This document shows positions 8,787 through 15,000 of a DNA stretch of 15,000 nt, piece after piece. The notes below the pieces were generated by a model, which was given only the letters and a program-made list of their open reading frames with translations, was not told the DNA's origin and did no database searches. The stretch's first letter is position 1; the number at the start of each line of letters is the position of its first letter. The DNA is from Halisarca cf. caerulea (lineage: Eukaryota > Porifera > Demospongiae > Chondrillida > Halisarcidae): NCBI GenBank assembly GCA_963170055.1, contig CAUJGJ010000397.1, positions 2,740,001 through 2,755,000 of the forward strand, written 5' to 3'. A program made the translations under genes and the position numbers.

Positions 8787-9209
8787 TAATTATTGTATTG
8801 AGGACTGTGTTTATGCACATGTAATTATATTTTGTAATTATTTGCAACTTATACTTTCGCCTCATGTTTCCAAAGAATATCAAAATTTGATTCGTTCCTC
8901 ATATGACGCTTCATAACTGAAATCATATAGGGGCCAGAACGTGCATGCTCCCTATATTATTTCATGTATGAAGGCAATCAATAAAATCTTCTTTTTGTAG
9001 TTAGAAATGTTAAAATTGCTGTTGAAGTGTATATGCGGGATAACTAATATGCCCAAATAAAAACTTGGATAGTAAATACTAATATAAAAAAAATCAACCA
9101 TAGGCCAAACTAGAATAATTCTTAGATTCTTAGATACATACATAGGTTCTCCCCACGATGACAAAATTGTCATCATATATCACCCAGTGTGAAAGGTTAT
9201 GCATAAGTT
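8787..9209. other. Non-coding stretch downstream of the transposase
   Basis: AT-rich sequence with the AATAAA signals and an 8-bp stem (8925-8932 with 8950-8957, loop 17). No coding signal on either strand. It probably contains the 3' UTR and the unlocated transposon end. Confidence 0.5.
8980..8985 (+). terminator. Poly(A) signal AATAAA
   Basis: AATAAA lies 194 bp after the second TAA, with a T-rich patch (CTTTTTGTAG) about 12 bp further on. A second AATAAA lies at 9056-9061. Either could end the transposase mRNA. Confidence 0.5.
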
Positions 9210-9356
9210 TTATGCTACTTTGAATGTAGGAGCACGTATCGCTGCTACACACGACACCATCCATTCAAAAATTATAAAATAATCTGTGATGGTAATGACC
9301 GCTTCCTCGTCAGCGAAGCACTATTGACAACAACATTAAATATTGTTGAACTGAAT
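9201..9356 (+). repeat. Diverged direct repeat, unit A1
   Basis: Starts with a small palindrome GCATAA-GTT-TTATGC (9201-9215) and shares ordered patches with 9437-9576: TTATGCTACT, a CACGA-CCATCCAT patch, a GATGG patch, GAAGCAC, and an AACA/TGTTGAAC hairpin at the end. The offset to the second unit is 227 bp. Confidence 0.55.
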
Positions 9357-9360
9357 CAAA

Positions 9361-9443
9361 AGCATAAGATTAGCATTTTAAATGCGTTTCGTCTAAAAAG
9401 AAATACAAACTATTAAATATTAGGAAACCACTAATCTTATGCT
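9361..9443. repeat. 13-bp perfect inverted repeat
   Basis: AGCATAAGATTAG at 9361-9373 is the exact reverse complement of CTAATCTTATGCT at 9431-9443, with a 57-bp loop. The outer part repeats the palindrome at the left edge of unit A1, so this is the same boundary hairpin with a much larger loop. Confidence 0.8.
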
Positions 9444-9576
9444 ACTATTAAAGTAACAGCATGTTGCTGTTATGCACGAAGCCATCCATGAATGAATAGC
9501 TCTTGATGGCATTCTTTAGCTTTCATGTTTTGTGAAGCACCTCTTGGTCAACAATGTATTATTGTTGAACGTGATA
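9437..9576 (+). repeat. Diverged direct repeat, unit A2
   Basis: Second copy of the unit at 9201-9356. Its terminal hairpin is better kept (TCAACAAT, 5-nt loop, ATTGTTGA at 9548-9568). Another short inverted pair (AGTCTAA 9576-9582 with TTAGACT 9626-9632) follows, where A1 is followed by the 13-bp inverted repeat. Confidence 0.55.
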
Positions 9577-9783
9577 GTCTAACCTAAGCAAATTAGATAG
9601 AAACCAAAACTGAATTTTTATGCAATTAGACTACATTTCCATGCAGACTCGAAGTCTGTACAGCTTTTGCAACGCCCCTGTTCAGAGTCCAGTTATTCAG
9701 AGCATCTTGCAAATGCATGTAGAGTAGTTATTGCCCCTATAGATAAGGTGGTTGAAATTTAGAGTCCATGTTTGAGCAACACT

Positions 9784-9910
9784 TGTAATGAGCCATTTGC
9801 ATTTAATAAGCAATCCTATAGCCTATAAGGGAAGAATATATGTCATTGGGGAGTATATATTAGTCATGTCTATACATCCATAGAACAAAGGCAAATGGCT
9901 AATCATTACA
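9784..9910. repeat. Imperfect inverted repeat, 127 bp
   Basis: The 17-bp arm TGTAATGAGCCATTTGC (9784-9800) pairs with 9891-9910 except for a 3-nt bulge. The loop of about 90 bp is AT-rich. The layout recalls a small MITE or a cruciform; no clear target-site duplication was seen. Confidence 0.6.
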
Positions 9911-10451
9911 CATTGAACCCCATATACAGATAGTCAGTGCCACCTCAACCTTCAGTTTACACCACTCTGCAAATTGAGTACAACCATAAGAGGTTGGGAA
10001 GTATGGCACAGTATATCACCCTTTACATCCTGTACCTGCATATATTGGTACGCAGTATACGTTTCTTCTGGTATTTGCTACCTTCATTGGTATGCAGTAC
10101 CTTTTCCCATAGTACCTACCTTTGGTACACAACTTCCAGTGCCTTTGATGGTAAACAGTACATTAGTATAGTCTCACATATTGGGCTATGCACATTGCAC
10201 TGCCCAATGGAGACTTGCATAGATCACAATGATCATACTATTGACTACTTGTGGCCAATTTTGGATACCTTGTGCACCTTAGCACGGAAAAAAATATTAC
10301 TATAACATGCTGACTGTATTGATCTGCTGAAAGATCACATTGTATATTCTGTTCTTTATTCTATAGCTACACATTTAAGTGATTCTGGCGGATCACACAA
10401 AGGTACACCTGTACCATTATATGTATAGTATTTTATTGCACCATTTTTATT
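9911..10451. other. Non-coding stretch with recurrent GGTA-CAGTA motifs
   Basis: No gene seen. Short variants of GGTAnnCAGTA recur (TGGTACGCAGTA, TGGTATGCAGTA, TGGTAAACAGTA) between about 10046 and 10160. An open frame at 9937-10305 lacks an ATG and has no recognisable domain. Confidence 0.45.
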
Positions 10452-10572
10452 TTGGATTGGAGGAGTTTTACGGACTCTTGCAGACCCTAGTTAAAACGAA
10501 TCCAATCCTCTGGGATGCAAAGCATGCCTACCTCCTCGTGGTGCATCCTGGGACTACTATTATTATAGTAGT
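10452..10572. repeat. Cluster of three hairpins
   Basis: Three successive inverted repeats. First, 10452-10470 with 10492-10510 (8 bp plus 6 bp around three mismatches). Second, GGATGCA with TGCATCC (about 10513-10548). Third, ACTACTA 10553-10559 with TAGTAGT 10566-10572. Possible structured RNA or transposon end; function unknown. Confidence 0.5.
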
Positions 10573-10684
10573 GCAGAATGGCATGCGTATTAACTTTTAT
10601 TGAAATTGTCACTGTCATTTATAATTAATAAAACTGACTAGATCCTGATCCCAATATATTGTCTGGATTATTTGATGCTAAAAC

Positions 10685-10686
<2 letters not shown>

Positions 10687-10744
<58 letters not shown>
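10687..10744. repeat. (CA)n microsatellite attached to the 136-bp element, copy 1
   Basis: 29 uninterrupted CA units directly abutting the conserved 136-bp element. The same order, array then element, is seen in copy 2. Confidence 0.95.
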
Positions 10745-10748
<4 letters not shown>

Positions 10749-10880
10749 ATAATTATACACCACTACACAAAGCCACGCATTACTTAGGGATCTTTCAATT
10801 CTGTGAGGATGATCTCCAAGTGATTCGAGTTTCCAGGGCCGTAGGCGGCCCACGAGTTTTTTAAACTCGAATCACTTGTT
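10745..10880 (+). mobile_element. 136-bp hairpin-ended element, copy 1 (DINE/pearl-like candidate)
   Basis: About 96 % identical by eye to 14097-14232 (five differences in 136 bp; the last 69 bp are identical). It ends in a nested hairpin. The outer stem is 16 bp, perfect, 10817-10832 with 10863-10878. The inner stem GGGCCG/CGGCCC (10836-10841, 10846-10851) has loop TAGG. Homology between the copies starts at the (CA)n array and stops two bases after the stem. A microsatellite followed by a short core and a 3' hairpin is the plan of non-autonomous Helentrons (DINE-1/HINE) and of bivalve pearl elements. Assignment to that class is inference. Confidence 0.65.
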
Positions 10881-11360
10881 TCTTTCTTTCTTTATTCTAA
10901 GGTCTACATGTCTGTCTTTTGATTCTGATTGATTTATATTTATCTCAGCAAGTTTTTGTTCCTTTTCTTGCATTGTGCGGCGGAATTGTTGCATAACCAT
11001 ACATTGGGGTTAAAGGTTGATTGTTGCGACAGAACACGTTGGCCACGGGTCTGTGATAATTGCTAGGACTAGTATATACAGATATTTAGTTTCGTTGGGT
11101 GTCATTCTTCAGTCGTCTGTGCCTTCGTAAGGTTTGTACCTTTACGTGTAGAGGTAGTATGTGTCTTTGTGTGTATTTGTGGGGTGTGATTTCCTTTGTC
11201 ATTAGACTACTGTGTCTCAGTGTGCCTTTGTAAGCTTTACTGATGTTTAGAGACAGCATGTGTAGATTGTGTGTATACATTGCTTTGTGGGAGTGTGGTG
11301 TGTGTGACGTGTGTTTACAATGGGGAAAGTGTGTGTGTGGATTTGTGAGTTTATGTATGT
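10881..11360. other. Non-coding TG-rich stretch with a diverged internal duplication
   Basis: Begins with a short TTTC run after the hairpin. 11115-11180 and 11218-11278 share GTGCCTT-GTAAG-TTT, a GTTTAGAG/GTGTAGAG patch, AGCATGTGT/AGTATGTGT and TTGTGTGTAT, so they look like an old duplication. No coding signal was seen. Confidence 0.4.
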
Positions 11361-11364
11361 AGGA

Positions 11365-11735
11365 TTAAGTGGAACAAGGCCTGTAACGTTTGTTTAAGGT
11401 GCCCAGCCATGGGGTGAAGTGGAGTAACTTAGGAATACATAGGTAAGTTAGAACAGGGCCTGTATCCTTTGCTATGATTAAGCTGCCCAGCTATACTTAC
11501 CCCTGCTGAACGCCCAATTTACGGAGATATTACTGGCCAAAATTGTACCTGTAGTTTACTATTCACGCTGCTTTTACTCGGCCGTTCTAAGTTACCCAGG
11601 CGTTCCAAGTTACCAAGCCTTACCCTAGCTACTTGCCACTGTTAAACGCTGAATTCAAGTAGACATTGCTGAGTCAAATGTAACATACATCTTTTTTAAT
11701 TCGGCCACTCCAAGTTACCCAGACTCACTTTACAA
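11365..11735. repeat. Diverged direct and inverted repeats (AACAGGGCCTG and AAGTTACC families)
   Basis: AACAAGGCCTGTA (11371) and AACAGGGCCTGTA (11451) begin two units of about 80 bp, each ending near GCCCAGCCAT/GCCCAGCTAT. Then CGGCC-TTC-AAGTTACCCAG occurs at about 11579 and 11699 with similar sequence before each, and a third AAGTTACC near 11608. The motif also occurs inverted (GTAACTTAGGAA near 11424). No gene was seen. Confidence 0.5.
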
Positions 11736-11770
11736 CGCATATATGTTTCGTTATGAGCGAATATAGATCT

Positions 11771-11809
11771 TGTGTGTGTGTGTGTGTGTGTGTATGTGTG
11801 TGTGTGTGT

Positions 11810-11892
<83 letters not shown>
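11771..11892. repeat. (TG)n microsatellite
   Basis: About 60 TG units with two TATG interruptions near 11793 and 11813. It is the opposite orientation to the CA arrays at both ends of the repeat region. Confidence 0.95.
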
Positions 11893-11893
<1 letters not shown>

Positions 11894-11978
11894 CCTATTT
11901 ACAATCACTTGATACACCACATTGGTTATACTACCATGCTGCAGTGGAACCAGGTGTGTAGGGAAGAAGTTCGGCTAT
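11891..11978 (+). repeat. GACCTATTT repeat, copy 1
   Basis: Starts TGACCTATTTACAATCACTT at the end of a TG array and continues with GATACACCACATTGG, a CCATGCTG patch and GTGGAACCAG. Copies 2 and 3 are at 12000-12088 and 12877-12963, each also bounded by TG tracts. Confidence 0.8.
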
Positions 11979-11999
11979 GTGTGTGTGTATGTGTGTGTG

Positions 12000-12088
12000 T
12001 GACCTATTTACAATCACTTGATATACCATATTGGTTATTATAGTACCATGTTGGCAGTGGAACCAGCTATGTAGTGAAGAAATTCTAC
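12000..12088 (+). repeat. GACCTATTT repeat, copy 2, first part of duplicated block D1
   Basis: Follows a short TG tract (11979-12001). It is more diverged than copies 1 and 3 (GATATACCATATTGG). It begins block D1 (12000-12814), which is duplicated as D2 (12877-13400). Confidence 0.8.
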
Positions 12089-12158
12089 TGTGTGTGTGTG
12101 TGTATGTATGTATGCTTTTGTGGTTTCATTATTTATTGCTCTTTCTTTTCATGTTCAG

Positions 12159-12201
12159 ATTATAGAGTAAAGCATTGATTCTGAAGGGCTTTGGTGAAAT
12201 T
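12159..12201 (+). other. Exon-like segment X1, copy 1
   Basis: Preceded by CTTTCTTTTCATGTTCAG and followed by GTAAGT, a good acceptor and donor pair around 43 bp. The copy at 13028-13070 keeps both splice sites and the exact length. All three plus-strand frames contain a stop, so if it is an exon it is non-coding or a UTR. Confidence 0.35.
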
Positions 12202-12252
12202 GTAAGTATTTTTTGTGTGTGGTGTATAATTTTATTTTGTATGTGTGTGATT

Positions 12253-12254
<2 letters not shown>

Positions 12255-12312
<58 letters not shown>
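12255..12312. repeat. (TG)n microsatellite
   Basis: About 29 TG units. It lies inside the roughly 300-bp part of D1 that has no counterpart in D2. Confidence 0.95.
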
Positions 12313-12314
<2 letters not shown>

Positions 12315-12316
<2 letters not shown>

Positions 12317-12376
12317 ACACTTGAAATAGGCTATGACTAAAGGTTCTCCAGTCTCAAATTAAAAAATACCTATCCC
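12315..12376 (+). repeat. 62-bp array-associated repeat, copy 2
   Basis: Second copy of the family at 1301-1362, beginning TGACACTT just after the TG array. Same strand and same length, with the 15-bp core identical. Confidence 0.6.
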
Positions 12377-12516
12377 ATAATGTCTTACATATTGCAAACA
12401 ATTTTAGAAATCTCCATTTGCCCCCCTATCCCCTAATTTTGTATGCAGCCCTGATGTGTACGTCTATAACTGTATGTGTCTTCAGCGGTTGTGGGAGGAG
12501 GGGAGTTGGGTGCATG

Positions 12517-12542
12517 GTGTGTGTGTGTGTGTGTGTGTGTGT
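12517..12542. repeat. (TG)n microsatellite, short
   Basis: About 13 TG units leading into GTTTGATTA. In D2 the same downstream sequence follows the TG array at 13088, so this is the point where D1 and D2 align again. Confidence 0.9.
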
Positions 12543-12661
12543 TTGATTATGCACATTTAACGTGTGTGAGGATGTCCATGCACGTATAGTGAATATTCAT
12601 GTTTGTATGTACTTCATGTGTGTTTATCACATACTATGCTAATATATATTGTCCTTTGCAG

Positions 12662-12712
12662 GAATTTGATACATGGGAAGTACCGTGTATTATATGCTCA
12701 AACAAAGGATTC
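12662..12712 (+). other. Exon-like segment X2, copy 1
   Basis: Follows an acceptor GTCCTTTGCAG (AG at 12660-12661). Joined to X1 it would read GEIEFDTWEVPCIICSNKGF and then stop. The copy at 13254 reads GEIEFDTQKVQCIVCLCEES and runs on for a further 14 residues before a stop. The 3' limit given is the stop codon. X1 upstream is closed in every frame, so coding is doubtful. Confidence 0.3.
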
Positions 12713-12812
12713 TAACAAATACTATGTACATGTTTTTTTTCTGTAATTGACTTAGTCTACATTATGCATGGATTTATAATTTGTTGAAATACTATTACAT
12801 AGCATTGTAAAT

Positions 12813-12814
<2 letters not shown>

Positions 12815-12878
<64 letters not shown>
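12815..12878. repeat. (TG)n microsatellite at the D1/D2 junction
   Basis: About 32 TG units separate blocks D1 and D2 and pass straight into the third GACCTATTT repeat. Confidence 0.95.
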
Positions 12879-12879
<1 letters not shown>

Positions 12880-13086
12880 CCTATTTGCAATCACTTGATA
12901 CACCACATTGGTTATAGTACCATGCTGAAGTGGAACCAGGTGTGTAGAGAAGAGGTTCTGCTGTGTGTGTGTATGTATGTGTCCTTTTGTGGTTTCATTG
13001 CTTATTGTTCTTTCTTTTCATGTTCAGAATATAGACTGAAGTACTGATTCTGAAGACCTTTGGTGAAATTGTAAGTGTATATTTGA

Positions 13087-13141
<55 letters not shown>

Positions 13142-13400
13142 ATTACACACATTTAGCGTGTGTGAGGATGTCCATGTATAGTGAATATTCATGTTTGTAT
13201 GTACTTCATGTGTGTTTATCACATACTATGCTAATTTATATTGTCCTTTGCAGGAATTTGATACACAGAAAGTACAGTGTATTGTATGCTTATGCGAAGA
13301 ATCTAACTTGATTCTGAAAAACTACTGTGTACATGTTTTCTATAATTGACTGTATTATGCATGGATTTATAATTTGTTGAAATACTGTTATATATCATTT
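12877..13400 (+). repeat. Duplicated block D2 (copy of 12000-12814)
   Basis: Carries, in the same order as D1, the GACCTATTT repeat (12877-12963), the TTGTGGTTTCATT-CTTTC stretch, exon-like X1 (13028-13070), a TG array, the GTTTGATTA-CACATTTA stretch, the CTTTGCAG acceptor, X2 (from 13254), and GCATGGATTTATAATTTGTTGAAATACT. It lacks the 12217-12520 part of D1, the difference lying between TG tracts. Confidence 0.85.
13088..13138. repeat. (TG)n microsatellite
   Basis: About 25 uninterrupted TG units inside the exon-like module's intron in D2. Confidence 0.95.
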
Positions 13401-13685
13401 TGATTTTTATTTTATTGTAATGGTTTATTAATAATTAGTATGTAAATAATGTCATGAATATAATAATATATACAATTATACTGTAGAATTATAATGTATA
13501 TAAATTAGTATATAATAGGAATAAACAAGAGAGAGTTAAGAATAATAATAATATTGATAAAAGGAATAAATGATGAAGTTTTACTTGGAAAATGTTATTG
13601 CTGCCATGTGGGCTGGTTGTTGGTTGCCTACATGGTTAGAAAAGGAACATAAAATATATTAAATAGACATGCTGAAAGAGTACGT

Positions 13686-13689
<4 letters not shown>
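13401..13689. other. AT-rich non-coding stretch
   Basis: Very AT-rich, with TATATAAAT near 13497 and runs of AATAATAAT near 13540. No open frame or structure beyond base composition is supported. Confidence 0.5.
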
Positions 13690-13734
<45 letters not shown>

Positions 13735-13798
13735 AACCACACATACACAACCACACACATGTACACATACACACACATGCACACACACAACCACACAC
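13690..13798. repeat. (CA)n with CACACAACCACACATA variants
   Basis: About 19 pure CA units, then degenerate CA sequence with ACAACCACACA motifs. Orientation switches back from TG to CA here. Confidence 0.9.
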
Positions 13799-13925
13799 AG
13801 CACATGCATATAGTACAATATATGCACATGTGTATATACATATTAACTCACCATCATTTCCCTAACAGATTCTATGTTTTCTTCCTGTGAACATGCAGAA
13901 TGACAACAGAGCACAATAATTCCAG

Positions 13926-13928
<3 letters not shown>

Positions 13929-13980
<52 letters not shown>

Positions 13981-14021
13981 CACACACACACACACACATA
14001 CACACACACACACACACACGT

Positions 14022-14069
<48 letters not shown>

Positions 14070-14096
14070 ACACGCACACACGCACACACACACACA
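13929..14096. repeat. Compound (CA)n attached to the 136-bp element, copy 2
   Basis: About 168 bp of CA with ATGC, ATAC, GTGT and GCAC interruptions. Its right end abuts the 136-bp element exactly as at 10744/10745, but it is longer and less pure. Confidence 0.95.
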
Positions 14097-14232
14097 TTTT
14101 ATAATTATACACCACTACACAAAGCCACGTATTACTCAGGGATCTTTCAATGCTGTGAGGATAATCTCCAAGTGATTCGAGTTTCCAGGGCCGTAGGCGG
14201 CCCACGAGTTTTTTAAACTCGAATCACTTGTT
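14097..14232 (+). mobile_element. 136-bp hairpin-ended element, copy 2
   Basis: Direct repeat of 10745-10880, offset 3352 bp. The outer 16-bp stem is 14169-14184 with 14215-14230; the inner GGGCCG/CGGCCC stem lies between. Sequence after the last shared bases (CTTGTT) differs in the two copies, which places the element boundary there. A CTAG followed by T at 14236-14240 recalls a Helitron 3' end, but copy 1 lacks it. Confidence 0.65.
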
Positions 14233-14273
14233 CTACTAGTGCACCAACCACAAATCACACTTGTACAGCAGAA

Positions 14274-14504
14274 ATGGCGGCTAGTGTAAGTCCATTGTGT
14301 ACTACAGAGGCTCCAAGCACTCATCACAATCAGTCAGGTTATTGTTATTGCAGACAACCCAAGGAAGTAGATAATAGGATTACGTGTGATAATAAAGAAT
14401 GCCCCATTGTATGGTTTCACCTGGGTTGTTTGAAAATGGACATTGCTGATATTCCCGATGGGAACTGGTTCTGCCTTGACGTTAAAGAAGGGAATTGTTT
14501 GTAG
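14274..14504 (+). CDS. Small ING-type PHD-finger protein (76 aa), last zinc ligand missing
   Basis: A compact PHD finger, the fold that reads histone H3 tails. Ligands in order: C24, C26, C38, C43, H49, C52, C67. The core CDNKECPIVWFHLGC matches the ING class closely, and Y23 and W47 sit where ING proteins have the aromatic cage for trimethyl-lysine 4 of H3. In ING proteins the end is W-x-C-x-x-C; here it is WFCLDV, so the eighth ligand is Val70, and C75 is the only nearby substitute. The methionine usually found before CDN is replaced (NRITC). The start is the first ATG, in fair context. It begins 44 bp after the hairpin element. It may be a complete mini-protein, a first exon or a decayed fragment. 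Confidence 0.65.
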   Translation: MAASVSPLCTTEAPSTHHNQSGYCYCRQPKEVDNRITCDNKECPIVWFHLGCLKMDIADIPDGNWFCLDVKEGNCL

Positions 14505-15000
14505 CTTCATTTATATATCGTCGTTTCACTTAACCTACATGTATTAACTGGAATTACAATCACTAAAAAAAACACATGAGAAATACTTTATCAAAAGTTA
14601 ATCAAAAGGAACAACAGAAGGACAAAGGTTAGTGAGGGCACAGCAAACCACTGTTACCTTGTCGAGTCAGCAAGGCTGCTGGTCAGTGGAGGTCAAAAAT
14701 TCCAATGACACAGGCTCATTATAATGCTTTTCGACTGGGGCGGAAAATGGCTACTGCTCAGAATGGTAATATATACATTGAATTTTACAGCTCAAACAAC
14801 AATGTATGTCAATTTTTACAACTGCTTAATATTTTAATGTTACTTATCAAAGCAATAAACTACAAAATAGCCCCATGTGTCATATTCAGAAGTATAAAAA
14901 CGACTTTGAAAAAAGGTACACTTTTTTGATGAACGATTTGGGGATGTGTAGACAGTCCCCCAAAGAGATGAAACTGGCATGAGACGAAAGAGTGAAGTTT
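14505..15000. other. No recognised feature
   Basis: Moderately AT-rich sequence after the PHD ORF. No domain-bearing frame, strong repeat or convincing splice pair was seen. The 74-codon frame at 14705-14929 has no family resemblance. Confidence 0.4.

Larger units (their letters stand above)
1617..8990 (+). mobile_element. Autonomous Helitron/Helentron-like rolling-circle transposon (coding core; ends not located)
   Basis: The span covers the Rep/helicase ORF, its interrupted OTU tail and a downstream AATAAA. The Rep plus Pif1-like helicase architecture defines Helitrons; an OTU domain is known in the Helitron2/Helentron branch. Canonical Helitrons run from 5' TC to 3' CTRR behind a hairpin and insert between A and T; Helentrons have short sub-terminal inverted repeats and insert at TT. 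I could not fix either end. An 8-bp stem (ATATAGGG at 8925-8932 with CCCTATAT at 8950-8957) lies downstream, but no CTRR follows it closely. No endonuclease or RPA ORF was seen. A 2320-codon frame with no other stop suggests a young copy. Confidence 0.85.

Noticed and set aside
8925..8957. 8-bp stem downstream of the transposase as the Helitron terminal hairpin
   Set aside because: No CTRR within the usual distance, a 17-nt loop, and no supporting second copy in the window.
9937..10305. 122-codon plus-strand frame
   Set aside because: It begins at GTG, not ATG, has no recognisable domain, and its sequence is repetitive GGTA-type motifs.
10836..10862. GC-rich hairpin followed by six T, resembling a bacterial intrinsic terminator or a Pol III stop
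   Set aside because: The setting is eukaryotic, five bases separate stem and T-run, and the T-run is part of the larger conserved stem-loop.
12129..13222. Similar minus-strand reading (LTISPK-FRI) opposite X1 in both D1 and D2
   Set aside because: It is only about 30 codons, runs into the dinucleotide array, and its similarity is explained by the block duplication.
14231..14240. CTAG followed by T after the second hairpin, as at a canonical Helitron 3' end
   Set aside because: Copy 1 diverges from copy 2 before this point and has no CTRR at the same distance, so the shared element ends earlier.
14705..14929. 74-codon frame near the right edge
   Set aside because: No domain, low-complexity ending, and no regulatory or splice context.

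Overview
The window is animal-like nuclear DNA, most likely from an invertebrate. The evidence is one very long intact transposon ORF, introns with GT/AG signals, AATAAA signals, an ING-type PHD finger, and more than ten long (CA)n/(TG)n arrays in AT-rich sequence. The species cannot be named from this. 2A-like peptides of the kind seen here are known from transposons and NLR-type genes of marine invertebrates (sea urchins, sponges, cnidarians, molluscs), so that range is my best guess. No bacterial genes, rRNA, tRNA or CRISPR were seen.

Layout. 1-830: no convincing coding gene, but a run of good splice signals on the minus strand downstream of a promoter-like stretch (CCAAT box, CACGTG, TTACGTAA); this may be the 5' end of a minus-strand transcript. 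880-1516: two (CA)n arrays embedded in a duplicated flank. 1617-8786: the coding core of an autonomous Helitron/Helentron-like rolling-circle transposon. Its 2320-codon ORF encodes, in order, a Cys-rich leader, a 2A peptide, a hydrophobic segment, a second 2A peptide, an eight-unit array of 23-residue STPR-like repeats, a Cys cluster with a DUF6570-like region, a HUH Rep nuclease (HxH and Y-x3-Y), a Pif1-like helicase, a coiled coil and an OTU cysteine-protease domain. One in-frame TAA splits the OTU domain: Asp/Cys lie before the stop, while the expected catalytic His (SSHFTALLP) lies after it in the same frame. A poly(A) signal follows at 8980.

8787-10680 is non-coding and rich in hairpins and diverged direct repeats. 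10687-14232 is accessory repeat DNA. Two direct copies of a 136-bp element, each attached to a (CA)n array, end in an identical hairpin and flank about 3.2 kb of TG-rich, tandemly duplicated sequence. That duplicated sequence contains a conserved pair of exon-like segments that are closed in all frames. 14274-14504 encodes a small PHD-finger protein starting 44 bp after the second hairpin and lacking the usual last zinc ligand. 14505-15000 shows nothing recognisable.

How it fits together (inference): the Rep and helicase would nick and unwind DNA for rolling-circle transposition, the STPR array would bind DNA, and the 2A peptides would release two short hydrophobic leader peptides from the Rep/helicase during translation. 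The 136-bp hairpin elements resemble non-autonomous Helentron relatives (DINE-1/HINE or bivalve pearl types), but nothing here proves that this autonomous element mobilises them.
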